A stretch of 64,000 nucleotides of DNA from DATKZH01 sp964475955 (GTDB lineage Bacteria > Planctomycetota > Planctomycetia > Pirellulales > Thermoguttaceae): positions 54,168 to 118,167 of the forward strand of contig CAYYZY010000001.1 of the NCBI GenBank assembly GCA_964475955.1, written 5' to 3'. The notes beneath the pieces were generated by a model that worked only from the letters and a program-made list of their open reading frames with translations, was not told where the DNA came from and did no database searches. The translations under genes and the position numbers were made by a program. Positions within the stretch are counted from its first letter, which is position 1. Every line of letters starts with the position of its first letter. Positions 48,000 through 57,496 of this stretch are shown piece after piece.

Positions 48000-48215
48000 G
48001 GGCCGCTCAGGCCGGATACCGAGTCCGGCGGTGTGCCGAGAAATCCACGTGACGGCGCGCCCGCCAGCCGTCCGTCTTGCCCCCACGGCTGGCTCGTTGC
48101 CCTCTGCCAAAATGGCACCCGGGGTAGGGGTCGGGCCGCGGGCGCGGACCGCAGCCTTTCATGGCAGCCACACGTAAGCTGTCTTTCTGCAACTACTTGC
48201 GCCAACGAACTGGGC

Positions 48216-48233
48216 GTTGGCACGCTGGTTGCT
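48216..48233 (+). promoter_or_regulatory. Sigma-54 promoter of the groEL1 operon
   Basis: GTTGGCACGCTGGTTGCT contains TGGCACG, a four-base spacer and TTGCT, an exact match to the -24/-12 consensus. The invariant GG (48219-48220) and GC (48231-48232) are ten bases apart as required. A transcript would begin near 48244, leaving a leader of about 135 bases before the GTG of groEL1 with AGGAGGAG as ribosome site. No CIRCE inverted repeat was found in the region 48000-48379. Confidence 0.75.
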
Positions 48234-48379
48234 GCACAAGGGGAGAAAATTGGCCACGACTGCCGGATGGTGCCGTCGTGCGCCCCCACGGGCACAGACA
48301 AGCTAGCGACCCCGATCGGGCTGCTCGCGGCAGCCGCGGGGCAAACTGGGAATCCCGTTTGCAACAGGAGGAGTCCGCT

Positions 48380-50080
48380 GTGGCAAAAATGATGGTCTTT
48401 GAAGACGAAGCACGGCAGCCGCTGGCCGAGGGGGTGAGCAAGATCGCCCGGGCCGTGCGCAGTACACTCGGACCCCGCGGCCGAAACGCCGTGCTCGACA
48501 AGGGCTGGGGGGCCCCGAAAGTGACCAAGGACGGCGTCACGGTCGCCGAAGACGTCGATCTGGACGACCCCAACGAGAACATGGCGGCCCAGTTGATCAA
48601 GGAGGCGGCCAGCAAGACCAACGACGTGGCCGGCGACGGCACGACCACCGCCACGGTCCTGGCCGAGGCCATTTACCGCGGCGGCCTCAAGATGGTCGCC
48701 GGCGGCGCCGATCCCATGGCGCTGGCCCGCGGCATCCAGCAGGCCGTCAACGCCGTGGTCGCCGACATCCGCAAGAGTTCCAAGAAGGTCGACGACAAGA
48801 ACAAGAAAGAGATCGCGCAGATCGCCACCATCGCGGGCAACAACGACACGTCGATCGGCGCCGTATTGGCCGACGCGTTCATCAAGGTCGGCAAGGACGG
48901 CGTGATCACCGTCGAGGAGGGGAAGCAGGCCGAGACGACCGTCGACATCGTCGAGGGGATGCAGTTCGACCGGGGGTACCTGTCCCCCCACTTCGTCACC
49001 GATAGCGAAGATCAGACCTGCTCCCTGGAAAACTGCCTCGTTTTGGTTCACGAGGAGAAGATTTCCAACGCCAAGAACCTGGTCCCGCTTCTGGAGGCGG
49101 TCAGCAAAGCCAATAAGCCGCTCCTGGTGATCGCCGAGGACATCGAGGGCGAGGCGCTGGCCACCCTGGTCGTCAACAAGATGCGCGGCATCCTCAACGC
49201 CTGCGCCGTCAAAGCGCCCGGCTACGGTGATCGCCGCAAGGCCATGCTCGGCGACATCGCCACGCTGACCGGCGGGCAGGCGCTGTTCAAGGACCTGGGC
49301 GTGCAGCTCGACTCGGTCAAGCTCTCCGACCTGGGAACGGCCAAGAAGGTCATGGTCGATTCCGACCACACCACGATGGTCGGCGGCGGCGGAAAGAAGT
49401 CCGAAATCGAGGGCCGCGCCGAACAGATCCGCCGCGAAATCGAGACGACCACCAGCGACTACGATCGCGAGAAGCTCCAGGAGCGTCTGGCCAAGCTGGC
49501 CGGCGGCGTCGCGCAGATCAACGTCGGAGCGGCGACCGAGACCGAAATGAAGGAGCGCAAGGCGCTTCTGGAAGACGCCCGCGCCGCAACCCAAGCCGCG
49601 TTGGAGGAAGGGGTCGTCGCCGGCGGCGGCGTCGCCCTGCTGCGAAGCGCCAAGGCCCTTTCCAAGCTGGAACTCTCCGGCGACGAGGCGATGGGCGCGA
49701 AGGTCGTCGCGGGCGTGCTCGACATCCCCCTGCGATCGATCGCCGAGAACGCCGGGGTGGAAGGTTCGGTGGTGGTCAATCGCGTCCGTCAAATGAAGGG
49801 CAAGACCGAGGGCTACGACGCGGACAAAGACGCCTACTGCGACCTCGTCGAGGCCGGAATCATCGATCCCGCCAAGGTGGTCCGCGTCGCCCTGGAAAAC
49901 GCCGCCAGCGTTGCCTCGCTGCTTTTGACCACGTCCTGCCTGATCACCGACATCCCCAAGGAAGAGCCCGAGATGCCGCCCGGCGGCCCCGGCGCCGAAG
50001 GAATGGGTGGCATGGGAGGAATGGGTGGCATGGGGGGAATGGGTGGCATGGGGGGAATGGGTGGCATGGGCGGTTTCTAG
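48380..50080 (+). CDS. groEL1: Chaperonin GroEL, copy 1 (GGM-tailed)
   Basis: 566 residues from GTG 48380, preceded by AGGAGGAG. All GroEL landmarks are in place: [20 protein letters not shown], the ATPase loop [18 protein letters not shown] at about residue 80-97, an apical-domain segment [20 protein letters not shown] and [20 protein letters not shown]. The C-terminus is a run of GGM units ([11 protein letters not shown]), as in the major folding chaperonins. GroEL encloses unfolded proteins with a GroES cap. It is the first gene of groEL1-groES-groEL2 and has a sigma-54-type promoter. Confidence 0.97.
   Translation: MAKMMVFEDEARQPLAEGVSKIARAVRSTLGPRGRNAVLDKGWGAPKVTKDGVTVAEDVDLDDPNENMAAQLIKEAASKTNDVAGDGTTTATVLAEAIYRGGLKMVAGGADPMALARGIQQAVNAVVADIRKSSKKVDDKNKKEIAQIATIAGNNDTSIGAVLADAFIKVGKDGVITVEEGKQAETTVDIVEGMQFDRGYLSPHFVTDSEDQTCSLENCLVLVHEEKISNAKNLVPLLEAVSKANKPLLVIAEDIEGEALATLVVNKMRGILNACAVKAPGYGDRRKAMLGDIATLTGGQALFKDLGVQLDSVKLSDLGTAKKVMVDSDHTTMVGGGGKKSEIEGRAEQIRREIETTTSDYDREKLQERLAKLAGGVAQINVGAATETEMKERKALLEDARAATQAALEEGVVAGGGVALLRSAKALSKLELSGDEAMGAKVVAGVLDIPLRSIAENAGVEGSVVVNRVRQMKGKTEGYDADKDAYCDLVEAGIIDPAKVVRVALENAASVASLLLTTSCLITDIPKEEPEMPPGGPGAEGMGGMGGMGGMGGMGGMGGMGGMGGF
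50003..50078 (+). repeat. 18-base tandem repeat coding the GGM tail
   Basis: Four slightly varied units of GGAATGGGTGGCATGGGG encode the Gly-Gly-Met tail of GroEL1. The unit length can slip in steps of six residues without breaking the frame. Confidence 0.85.
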
Positions 50081-50200
50081 CTCCCGCCCGGACGCCGTGC
50101 GCCGCAAGAGATGTTCCCGGCCTCCCCAAAGCGGCGAAACCTGGATCGGCAAACCAACCGTCAAATCAGCAGATTCTCATACGACAAAGGAACCAGACCC

Positions 50201-50503
50201 ATGACGAAGGATATCAATCTGAGGCCCCTGGACGATCGGGTTGTGGTCGAGCCCGTTGAGGCGGAGGAAATGACCGCGGGCGGGATCGTACTGCCCGACA
50301 CGGCGAAGGAGAAGCCGCAACGTGGGACGGTCATCGCGGTGGGCCCGGGCAAGTTGCTCGAGAACGGCGAGCGCGGCGAGCTGTCGGTTGCCCTCGGCGA
50401 CGAGGTCATCTACGGCAAGTACGCGGGCAGCGATATCGAGGTCGACGGACGCGACGTGAAGATCCTCCGCGAGAGCGATATCCTGGCCAAGGTAGTCAAG
50501 TAG
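50201..50503 (+). CDS. groES: Co-chaperonin GroES
   Basis: 100 residues from ATG 50201 ([20 protein letters not shown]). The mobile loop that binds GroEL is [20 protein letters not shown], and [15 protein letters not shown] with [20 protein letters not shown] form the barrel of the subunit. Seven subunits cap the GroEL ring. It lies 120 bases after groEL1 and 52 before groEL2, so one GroES serves both copies. Confidence 0.97.
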   Translation: MTKDINLRPLDDRVVVEPVEAEEMTAGGIVLPDTAKEKPQRGTVIAVGPGKLLENGERGELSVALGDEVIYGKYAGSDIEVDGRDVKILRESDILAKVVK

Positions 50504-50543
50504 GGGTGACGATCGCCCAACCGTACGGAACCATCAACAGTGA

Positions 50544-52175
<1,632 letters not shown>

Positions 52176-52223
52176 CCCTTCTGCCGGCGCGGGCGCCACC
52201 ACGGGTGAAGGCAACGCGGCTGC

Positions 52224-52254
52224 CGGGCCACCCCTCGGGAGGGTGGCCCGTTTT
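52224..52254 (+). terminator. Intrinsic terminator of the groEL1-groES-groEL2 operon
   Basis: CGGGCCACCC and GGGTGGCCCG form a perfect ten-pair stem around the loop CTCGGGA, followed by TTTT. It lies 50 bases beyond the groEL2 stop. Confidence 0.85.
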
Positions 52255-52295
52255 GGTCCCCGTGACCGGCCCCTCCGCCCTCACCGCCGGTGCAT

Positions 52296-52321
52296 CGCGA
52301 GTGGAACTCGCGGGGTACAAT
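52296..52321 (+). promoter_or_regulatory. Palindrome and -10 box before dnaJ
   Basis: CGCGAGT-GGA-ACTCGCG (52296-52312) is a perfect seven-pair inverted repeat, immediately followed by GGGTACAAT, whose TACAAT (52316-52321) resembles a -10 box. The palindrome covers where the -35 would be, so a repressor or activator site is plausible. Confidence 0.45.
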
Positions 52322-52355
52322 TACGTACCTCGGTCAACCCGTCTCTCATCCAACC

Positions 52356-53498
52356 ATGGCCACCATGGCGGAAAAGCGCGACTATTACGAAATCCTCGGC
52401 GTCGATCGGTCCTCCACTGACGGTCAGATCGCCGAGGCCTACCGGAAGCTCGCGCTGAAGTACCACCCCGACCGCAACCCGGGCGACGACGACGCGGTCG
52501 AGAAGTTCAAAGAGGCCGCCGAAGCGTTCGAAGTCCTCAGCAACGCCGAGAAGCGGGCGCGGTACGACCGTTTCGGCCACGCCGGGCTGGAAGGCGTCGG
52601 CGGCGGGGCCCCGCACTTCCATGACATCTCCGACATCTTCGAGGCCTTCGGCGACATCTTCGGCGGCGGGCTATTCGGCGACTTCTTCGACGGCCCGCGC
52701 AGGCGAGGCCGCCGGGTGAGGCGCGGGGGCGACGTCCGCTGCCAGGTCGTGCTCGATCTGGCGGAGGCCGCCGAAGGCGTCACGAAGACCGTCCGGTTCC
52801 AACGGCACGAGGCGTGTGCCGAGTGCGGCGGTTCCGGCGCGGAGCCGGGCACCCAGCCGGAGCCCTGCCAGTATTGCGGGGGCCGCGGTCGGGTGGTCCA
52901 GTCGACCGGGCTCTTTTCCCTTCAGACGACCTGCCCGTCGTGCCATGGCCAGGGGGTGGTGATCCGACACCCCTGCCCGAAATGCGGCGGCGCGGGATAC
53001 GTCCCCTGCGAAGTCACGCGCGAGGTGAAGATCCCCGCAGGCGTCGACAGCGACTCCCGCTTGCGTTTGCAGGGCGAGGGCGAGCCGAGCCTCGAGAGCG
53101 GGCCGCGCGGCGACTGCTATTGTTTCGTCCGCGTCAAGGAACACCCGCTTTTCAAGCGCGACGGCCCGCACCTCATCTGCCAGGTTCCCATCGGCTACGC
53201 CCAGGCGGCCCTGGGAGCCACGATCGAGGTGCCCACGCTCGACGGCCGCCACGAACTCGAGATCGGCCCGGGGACGCAAAGCGGCGACGTCTTCAAGCTC
53301 CCCAAGCTGGGGATGCCTGTCCCCATGCGACGCGGCCGGGGCGATCTGGTGATCCAGGTGCTCATCGAGGTACCCAAGAAGCTGACCGCCGACCACGAGA
53401 AGGTCCTGCGGGAGCTGGCGGAGATTGAACGCGTGAACGTTTCCCCGCAACGAAAGAGCTTCTTCAAGAAGCTGAAGCAGTATTTCCAGTCGGGGTAA
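52356..53498 (+). CDS. dnaJ: Chaperone DnaJ
   Basis: 380 residues from ATG 52356 (MATMAEKRDYYEILGVDRSS); ATG 52365 is an alternative. The J domain has the HPD motif (ALKYHPDRNPGD) that stimulates DnaK's ATPase. A Gly/Phe-rich link (DIFGGGLFGDFFDGPRRRGR) follows, then four zinc-finger repeats CAECGGSG, CQYCGGRG, CPSCHGQG and CPKCGGAG, and the two substrate-binding beta domains. This is a full type I DnaJ. The gene is followed by grpE after 27 bases; dnaK itself is not in the window. Confidence 0.96.
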   Translation: MATMAEKRDYYEILGVDRSSTDGQIAEAYRKLALKYHPDRNPGDDDAVEKFKEAAEAFEVLSNAEKRARYDRFGHAGLEGVGGGAPHFHDISDIFEAFGDIFGGGLFGDFFDGPRRRGRRVRRGGDVRCQVVLDLAEAAEGVTKTVRFQRHEACAECGGSGAEPGTQPEPCQYCGGRGRVVQSTGLFSLQTTCPSCHGQGVVIRHPCPKCGGAGYVPCEVTREVKIPAGVDSDSRLRLQGEGEPSLESGPRGDCYCFVRVKEHPLFKRDGPHLICQVPIGYAQAALGATIEVPTLDGRHELEIGPGTQSGDVFKLPKLGMPVPMRRGRGDLVIQVLIEVPKKLTADHEKVLRELAEIERVNVSPQRKSFFKKLKQYFQSG

Positions 53499-53525
53499 CC
53501 GATCGGAACGGATGGAGGAAGAAGC

Positions 53526-54218
53526 GTGTCCAGCGACAATGCCTCTCGAGGCGGCCCGGCCGACGAGCCGCCGAAGCGGCCCGACGCCGCGAACGAAGGG
53601 GCCGACGACCGGAACGTCGAAGCCTACGACGAGGCGCTCACAGGCGACGACCAGCCCGGCGGCGGCGACGCGATCCCCAACGAAATCGAACAGCTCCGCC
53701 AGGAGCTGGCCCGGGCCGAGGATCGTGCGCTGAGGACGCAAGCGGAACTCGAGAACTATCGCAAACGGGCCGCCCGGCAAATCGACGAAGAGCGCCGTTA
53801 CGCCAACGTCCCGCTGATTCGCGACCTGTTGCCGGTCTGGGACAACATGGGCAGGGCGATCGAGGCGGGCGAGAAGACGAACCAGTCGGCCGGTCTCCTG
53901 GAGGGCTTCAAGCTGGTGGCCGACCAACTGGAGAACGTGCTCCAGCAGCACCACTGCGAGAAGATCGACGCCCTGGGGCAGCCGTTCGACCCCAACCTGC
54001 ACCAGGCCATCACGCAGCAGCCCTCGCGGGAGCATCCGCCCAACACGGTGCTGGGCGTTACCCAGACCGGGTTCCGGCTGCACGACCGCGTGATTCGGCC
54101 CAGCCAGGTCATCGTCTCGGGGCCCGCGACCGGTACGGAAGACAAAACCGCCGAGGCGAGCGATCGTCCGCCGTCGGCCGACGACGAGTCACAGGACGCG
54201 GCCGACGAAGACCGGTAG
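53526..54218 (+). CDS. grpE: Nucleotide exchange factor GrpE
   Basis: 230 residues from GTG 53526 with GGAGGAAGAAG before it. The first 60 residues are charged and disordered (GPADEPPKRPDAANEGADDR). The long helix (IEQLRQELARAEDRALRTQA) and ENYRKRAARQIDEERRYANV begin the dimer stalk. The beta-wing domain shows HQAITQQPSREHPPNTVLGV and LHDRVIRPSQVIVS, the GrpE signature. GrpE releases ADP from DnaK. The tail is acidic. It is translated right after dnaJ. Confidence 0.93.
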   Translation: MSSDNASRGGPADEPPKRPDAANEGADDRNVEAYDEALTGDDQPGGGDAIPNEIEQLRQELARAEDRALRTQAELENYRKRAARQIDEERRYANVPLIRDLLPVWDNMGRAIEAGEKTNQSAGLLEGFKLVADQLENVLQQHHCEKIDALGQPFDPNLHQAITQQPSREHPPNTVLGVTQTGFRLHDRVIRPSQVIVSGPATGTEDKTAEASDRPPSADDESQDAADEDR

Positions 54219-54276
54219 CCTCCGGCGGCGTCCGCGCAAAACGTGCAGCCCAATCCACCTCAGGGGAACGACAACG

Positions 54277-54642
54277 ATGCCCACTTACGAATACGAGTGC
54301 AATTCCTGCCAGCACCGCTTCGAGCTGTTCCAGTCGATCACGGCCAACGCCAAGCGCAAATGCCCCGAGTGCGGGCGAATGACGCTTCGTCGCTTGATCG
54401 GTCCCGGCGCCGCCATCGTCTTCAAGGGCTCCGGCTTCTACCAGACCGACTACCGCAGCGAGTCCTACAAGAAGGCGGCCAGCGCGGAGAAGAAGTCGGA
54501 TTCCAACGGCAAGTCGGGCGACGACAAGGCCGCGAAGACCACGAGCTCCGACAAGACCACGAGCTCCCACAAGACCAAGAGCCCCGACAAGGCCAAGAGC
54601 CCTGAGAAGACCAAAGCCTCGGCGGGCGCCGGCGAATCGTAA
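54277..54642 (+). CDS. FmdB-family zinc-ribbon protein with a Lys/Ser-rich tail
   Basis: 121 residues from ATG 54277. The zinc ribbon MPTYEYECNSCQHRFELFQS with CxxC and later KRKCPECGRMTLRRLIGPGA gives the four cysteines. The family, also called regulatory protein FmdB or CxxC_CXXC_SSSS, is small and of uncertain role. GSGFYQTDYRSESYKKA closes the domain, and the last 50 residues are repetitive lysine/serine/threonine (KTTSSDKTTSSHKTKSPDKA). It is co-directional with dnaJ-grpE. Confidence 0.88.
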   Translation: MPTYEYECNSCQHRFELFQSITANAKRKCPECGRMTLRRLIGPGAAIVFKGSGFYQTDYRSESYKKAASAEKKSDSNGKSGDDKAAKTTSSDKTTSSHKTKSPDKAKSPEKTKASAGAGES

Positions 54643-54863
54643 ACCGAGCATCGAGCAAGTTGCCCGGCGGGCTGCCAGTCGTTTGGGCCGGGGAGCAGCG
54701 GGGTGCCAGGCGTCTCGTCAGTGCAGCGGTTGCTTTGCACTTCAGCGTGTTGTCGCCGCCGCACGGGCAAGATACCCATGGCACCCGATGCCGTCCGTCC
54801 ACGATTCATTCGGCTCGGCTTGTCATTCGGCTCGGCTTGGCCCGCCCCTCCGGGTGCACGATC

Positions 54864-55070
54864 ATGTCCGCGGTCCGATGCCCCATCTGCGGCAGGCGGT
54901 TCGAACCCGATCAGGCTCCCGCCATGCCCTTCTGTAGCGAGCGCTGCCGGCGCGTGGACCTCGGCCGATGGCTGGAAGAACAATACGGCCTGCCCAGCGA
55001 GCCCGAGGAGGAGGAGGAGGAGGAGGAGGAGGACGAGCCCCCCGAGTCGACCGATTCCGGCCCTTGCTGA
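54864..55070 (+). CDS. yacG: DNA gyrase inhibitor YacG-type zinc protein
   Basis: 68 residues from ATG 54864. CPICGRRFEPDQ and FCSERCRRVDLGRWLEEQY supply the four-cysteine zinc site (CxxC ... CxxxC) and the DLGRW motif typical of YacG. In E. coli YacG binds GyrB and blocks supercoiling. The end is an acidic run encoded by a GAG tract (55008-55040), which could be length-variable. The frame upstream to 54660 has no family match. Confidence 0.88.
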   Translation: MSAVRCPICGRRFEPDQAPAMPFCSERCRRVDLGRWLEEQYGLPSEPEEEEEEEEEDEPPESTDSGPC

Positions 55071-55169
55071 GCCCGTCTCGCCCGCCGAGCCGGCGATCTC
55101 CTCCTGTGCAAGGAATGACCGGGAAACAGCTTCGGCGACTGCGGCGATCCCTCTTGCGCAAGCCGTTAT

Positions 55170-55197
55170 TTGCATGAGGACGACCACTTCGTATAAT
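55170..55197 (+). promoter_or_regulatory. Housekeeping-type promoter before the 55407 gene
   Basis: TTGCAT (55170-55175) and TATAAT (55192-55197) are separated by 16 bases. The -10 box is a perfect consensus, uncommon in such GC-rich DNA. A transcript would have about a 200-base leader before ATG 55407; the remainder of 55071-55406 has no gene. Confidence 0.6.
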
Positions 55198-55406
55198 CCC
55201 AGCGTCGAGACGCATCGGCCGGCGACCTGCGCATAGCGGGGACATTCCCCCGGCGCCGGCGCGGATGCCGTTGGAGTCGGCCCGGAATGCCGCGGGGCTC
55301 TCCATGGCGACGCGATGAATCGCGTCACGACGAACCTTTCTCGAACACGCGCCTTCGGCGATGACCGCCGTTCGGACTAACGAAAGCAAGCACCGGGAGG
55401 TTTGCG

Positions 55407-56855
55407 ATGTGGAACGACGACGGCGGCACGCTCCGTGCAGTGGCATGGCGTGAAATCTGCCCGTGGCTGAGGCTGTTCGGCTGCTTTCGCCTGGCCCTGG
55501 GATTCGGCTTCCCGCTGCTGCTTTCGGCGGTTGCGATCCTTGTGACCGTGAGCGGCTGGGCCTTGTTTGGGTGGTTTTTTTCCGGGGATCCGGCGATCGC
55601 CGCGCAGATGCGGCCTTACGAAGGCTGCCCGTGGTTGGCGCTCACGGAAATGGTGCCCGAGGTGCCGGAGCTGCCCGGTCTCGACCTGCGCATCGGATAC
55701 GAGCCCGCAGGGCCGCAATCCGCCGACGAGGCACCGCGGCCCCGCTTTCGCGCGCACCTCGGGGTACAGCCCACGGCGCCGCAGGGGGCCGAAGAGGCCC
55801 CCCGGTCGATCTTCCAACGGCCCAGAGAGCCGTTCTCGGGGACGTTCGTCCAGTTGAGCCGGCCGCTGTGGGGGGTGTTTACCTCGGGCGTCACGGTGAC
55901 CCGGCTGGTGTTTTTTGGGCTCTCGGGGCTTTGGGCGCTGGCCATTTGGGCGTTTGTGGGCGGGATGCTCTCGCGCCGTGCGGCGGTTGCCCTCACCTGC
56001 GAGGAGCACGTCGGCTCCGGCGCGCTCGTGCAGCACGCGCGCTCGCGCTTCTTCGCGTATTTTGTCGCCCCGCTCCTTTTGCTGGTGGGCATCGTGATGA
56101 TCGCCGGCGGTATGGGGCTGGTCGGCGTTCTCTTGCGGTGGGATTGGAGCCTCGCCCTGCTCGGCCTGCTCGGCTGGCCCCTGATGCTCCTCGGCGGCCT
56201 GGCGATCACCTACCTGTTCGTTTGGCTGGCCTTGGGATGGCCCCTGATGTGGCCGGCAACGAGCGTCGAGGGCGGCGACAGCTTCGATGCCCTCTCGCGC
56301 TCCAACCAGTACCTGTTCCAGCGCCCGCTGCATTACCTCTTCTACGTGTTGGTCGCCATGCTGGTCGGGTGGCTGGGCTGGCTGGTGGTGTCGAACTTTG
56401 CAGCCGGCGTCGTCACGCTCACCAACTGGGCCGCCGACTGGGGCGCCGATTCCTCCCGTTGGTTCGCCGAAGGATCGAGCGCTCGCGCGGTCGACGATCT
56501 CGCCGGCCCGGGGGCCGAGGTCGGGGCCCTCGGCGCGTTCGGCGCCGCGGCCCTCGGGTTCTGGTGTGACTGCATCAAGCTGCTGGCCGTGGGGTACCTT
56601 TACAGCTACTTCTGGACGGCGTCGACCTGCATCTACCTCCTGCTCCGCTACGACGCCGATTCCACCGAATTCGACGAGCTGTTCATGGAAGAAGACGAAG
56701 AGGACGAGGCCGCCGACGCTCTGCCCTCCATCGAAACCGACGCCGCCGGCGCCCCGGTCGTCGAAGACGAAGCCGCGTCGCCCGACCAAACGCCCCGGCC
56801 TTCGCCCGAGGGCGAACCTCCACCCCCGGCCGACGACGCCTCGGGCGAGAGATGA
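55407..56855 (+). CDS. Multi-pass membrane protein of unknown function
   Basis: 482 residues from ATG 55407. Membrane segments are visible at about 30-60 (LGFGFPLLLSAVAILVTVSG), 155-190 (VTVTRLVFFGLSGLWALAIW), 215-245 (FVAPLLLLVGIVMIAGGMGL), 247-280 (LALLGLLGWPLMLLGGLAIT) and 305-330 (LHYLFYVLVAMLVGWLGWLV), with another near 385. The C-terminal 80 residues are acidic and disordered (DELFMEEDEEDEAADALPSI). No family was recognised; a planctomycete-specific membrane protein is likely. It ends just before the convergent glnB. Confidence 0.8.
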   Translation: MWNDDGGTLRAVAWREICPWLRLFGCFRLALGFGFPLLLSAVAILVTVSGWALFGWFFSGDPAIAAQMRPYEGCPWLALTEMVPEVPELPGLDLRIGYEPAGPQSADEAPRPRFRAHLGVQPTAPQGAEEAPRSIFQRPREPFSGTFVQLSRPLWGVFTSGVTVTRLVFFGLSGLWALAIWAFVGGMLSRRAAVALTCEEHVGSGALVQHARSRFFAYFVAPLLLLVGIVMIAGGMGLVGVLLRWDWSLALLGLLGWPLMLLGGLAITYLFVWLALGWPLMWPATSVEGGDSFDALSRSNQYLFQRPLHYLFYVLVAMLVGWLGWLVVSNFAAGVVTLTNWAADWGADSSRWFAEGSSARAVDDLAGPGAEVGALGAFGAAALGFWCDCIKLLAVGYLYSYFWTASTCIYLLLRYDADSTEFDELFMEEDEEDEAADALPSIETDAAGAPVVEDEAASPDQTPRPSPEGEPPPPADDASGER

Positions 56856-56887
56856 TCCTCGGCCGGCTCTTCGGATTGCGGGACGGC

Positions 56888-57235
56888 TCACACGGCGCCC
56901 GGGCCGCGCGAGCCGTCGCTGATCTGGATCGTCTCCCCGGCGGGGAGGACGAAGATCTTGCCGTCGCCGATGTTGCCCTCGGGCCCGGTCCGCGCGGCGT
57001 GGACGAGCGTCTCGACCGTCCGTTCCAGGAAGTCGTCGTTGACCACGATTTCCAGGGCGGCCTTTCGCAACAGCACCGTCTGGTACTCGCGGCCGCGGTA
57101 CAGCTCCGTCTGCCCGCGCTGCTGCCCGTAGCCCTGGGCGTCGCAGATCGTCATCCGGCTGACTTCGATCCGTTCCAGGGCCTCCCGCACCGCGTCGAGC
57201 TTGGTCGGCCGAATGATGGCGAGAACCACTTTCAC
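56888..57235 (-). CDS. glnB: Nitrogen regulatory protein P-II
   Basis: 115 residues from GTG 57235 (KVVLAIIRPTKLDAVREALE). The T-loop GYGQQRGQTELYRGREY contains the tyrosine that GlnD uridylylates in proteobacteria. The B-loop and C-terminus (ARTGPEGNIGDGKIFVLPAG, ETIQISDGSRG) bind ATP/ADP and 2-oxoglutarate. P-II trimers sense nitrogen and energy status and control ammonium uptake and glutamine synthetase. No amtB or glnA is adjacent. Gap 57236-57496 has no feature. Confidence 0.94.
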   Translation of the reverse strand: MKVVLAIIRPTKLDAVREALERIEVSRMTICDAQGYGQQRGQTELYRGREYQTVLLRKAALEIVVNDDFLERTVETLVHAARTGPEGNIGDGKIFVLPAGETIQISDGSRGPGAV

Positions 57236-57496
57236 GCTGCGATCTCCACAAGCAAGGGGAACGGGCGTGCCCCGGAAACTCGTCGAGTGGCGGCTTGGCG
57301 TCGGCCAGAGGCGCAAATCGCCACCGGCAGCCTAGGATACCCCCGGCGTGCGGGAGGGAAAAGAGGTTCCACGCGGTTTCGGCGAGGGTGGCACGCCCCT
57401 GAGCCTAGGCGAAGGGCGTGGTTCGGCGGTCCACCACGCCGTTGGCTGCTCGGGCCGCGCCGCGGGGAATTCGTCAAGTCATCCTGACGCGAGGCG

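Noticed and set aside
45540..48110. Long minus-strand frame over the secreted protein and the M42 peptidase
   Set aside because: It crosses a repeat and two well-supported genes and has no domain.
48000..48379. HrcA/CIRCE operator before groEL1
   Set aside because: The TTAGCACTC-N9-GAGTGCTAA pattern is not present.
50003..50078. Intergenic tandem repeat array at the end of groEL1
   Set aside because: It is coding: the units give the GGM tail of GroEL1.
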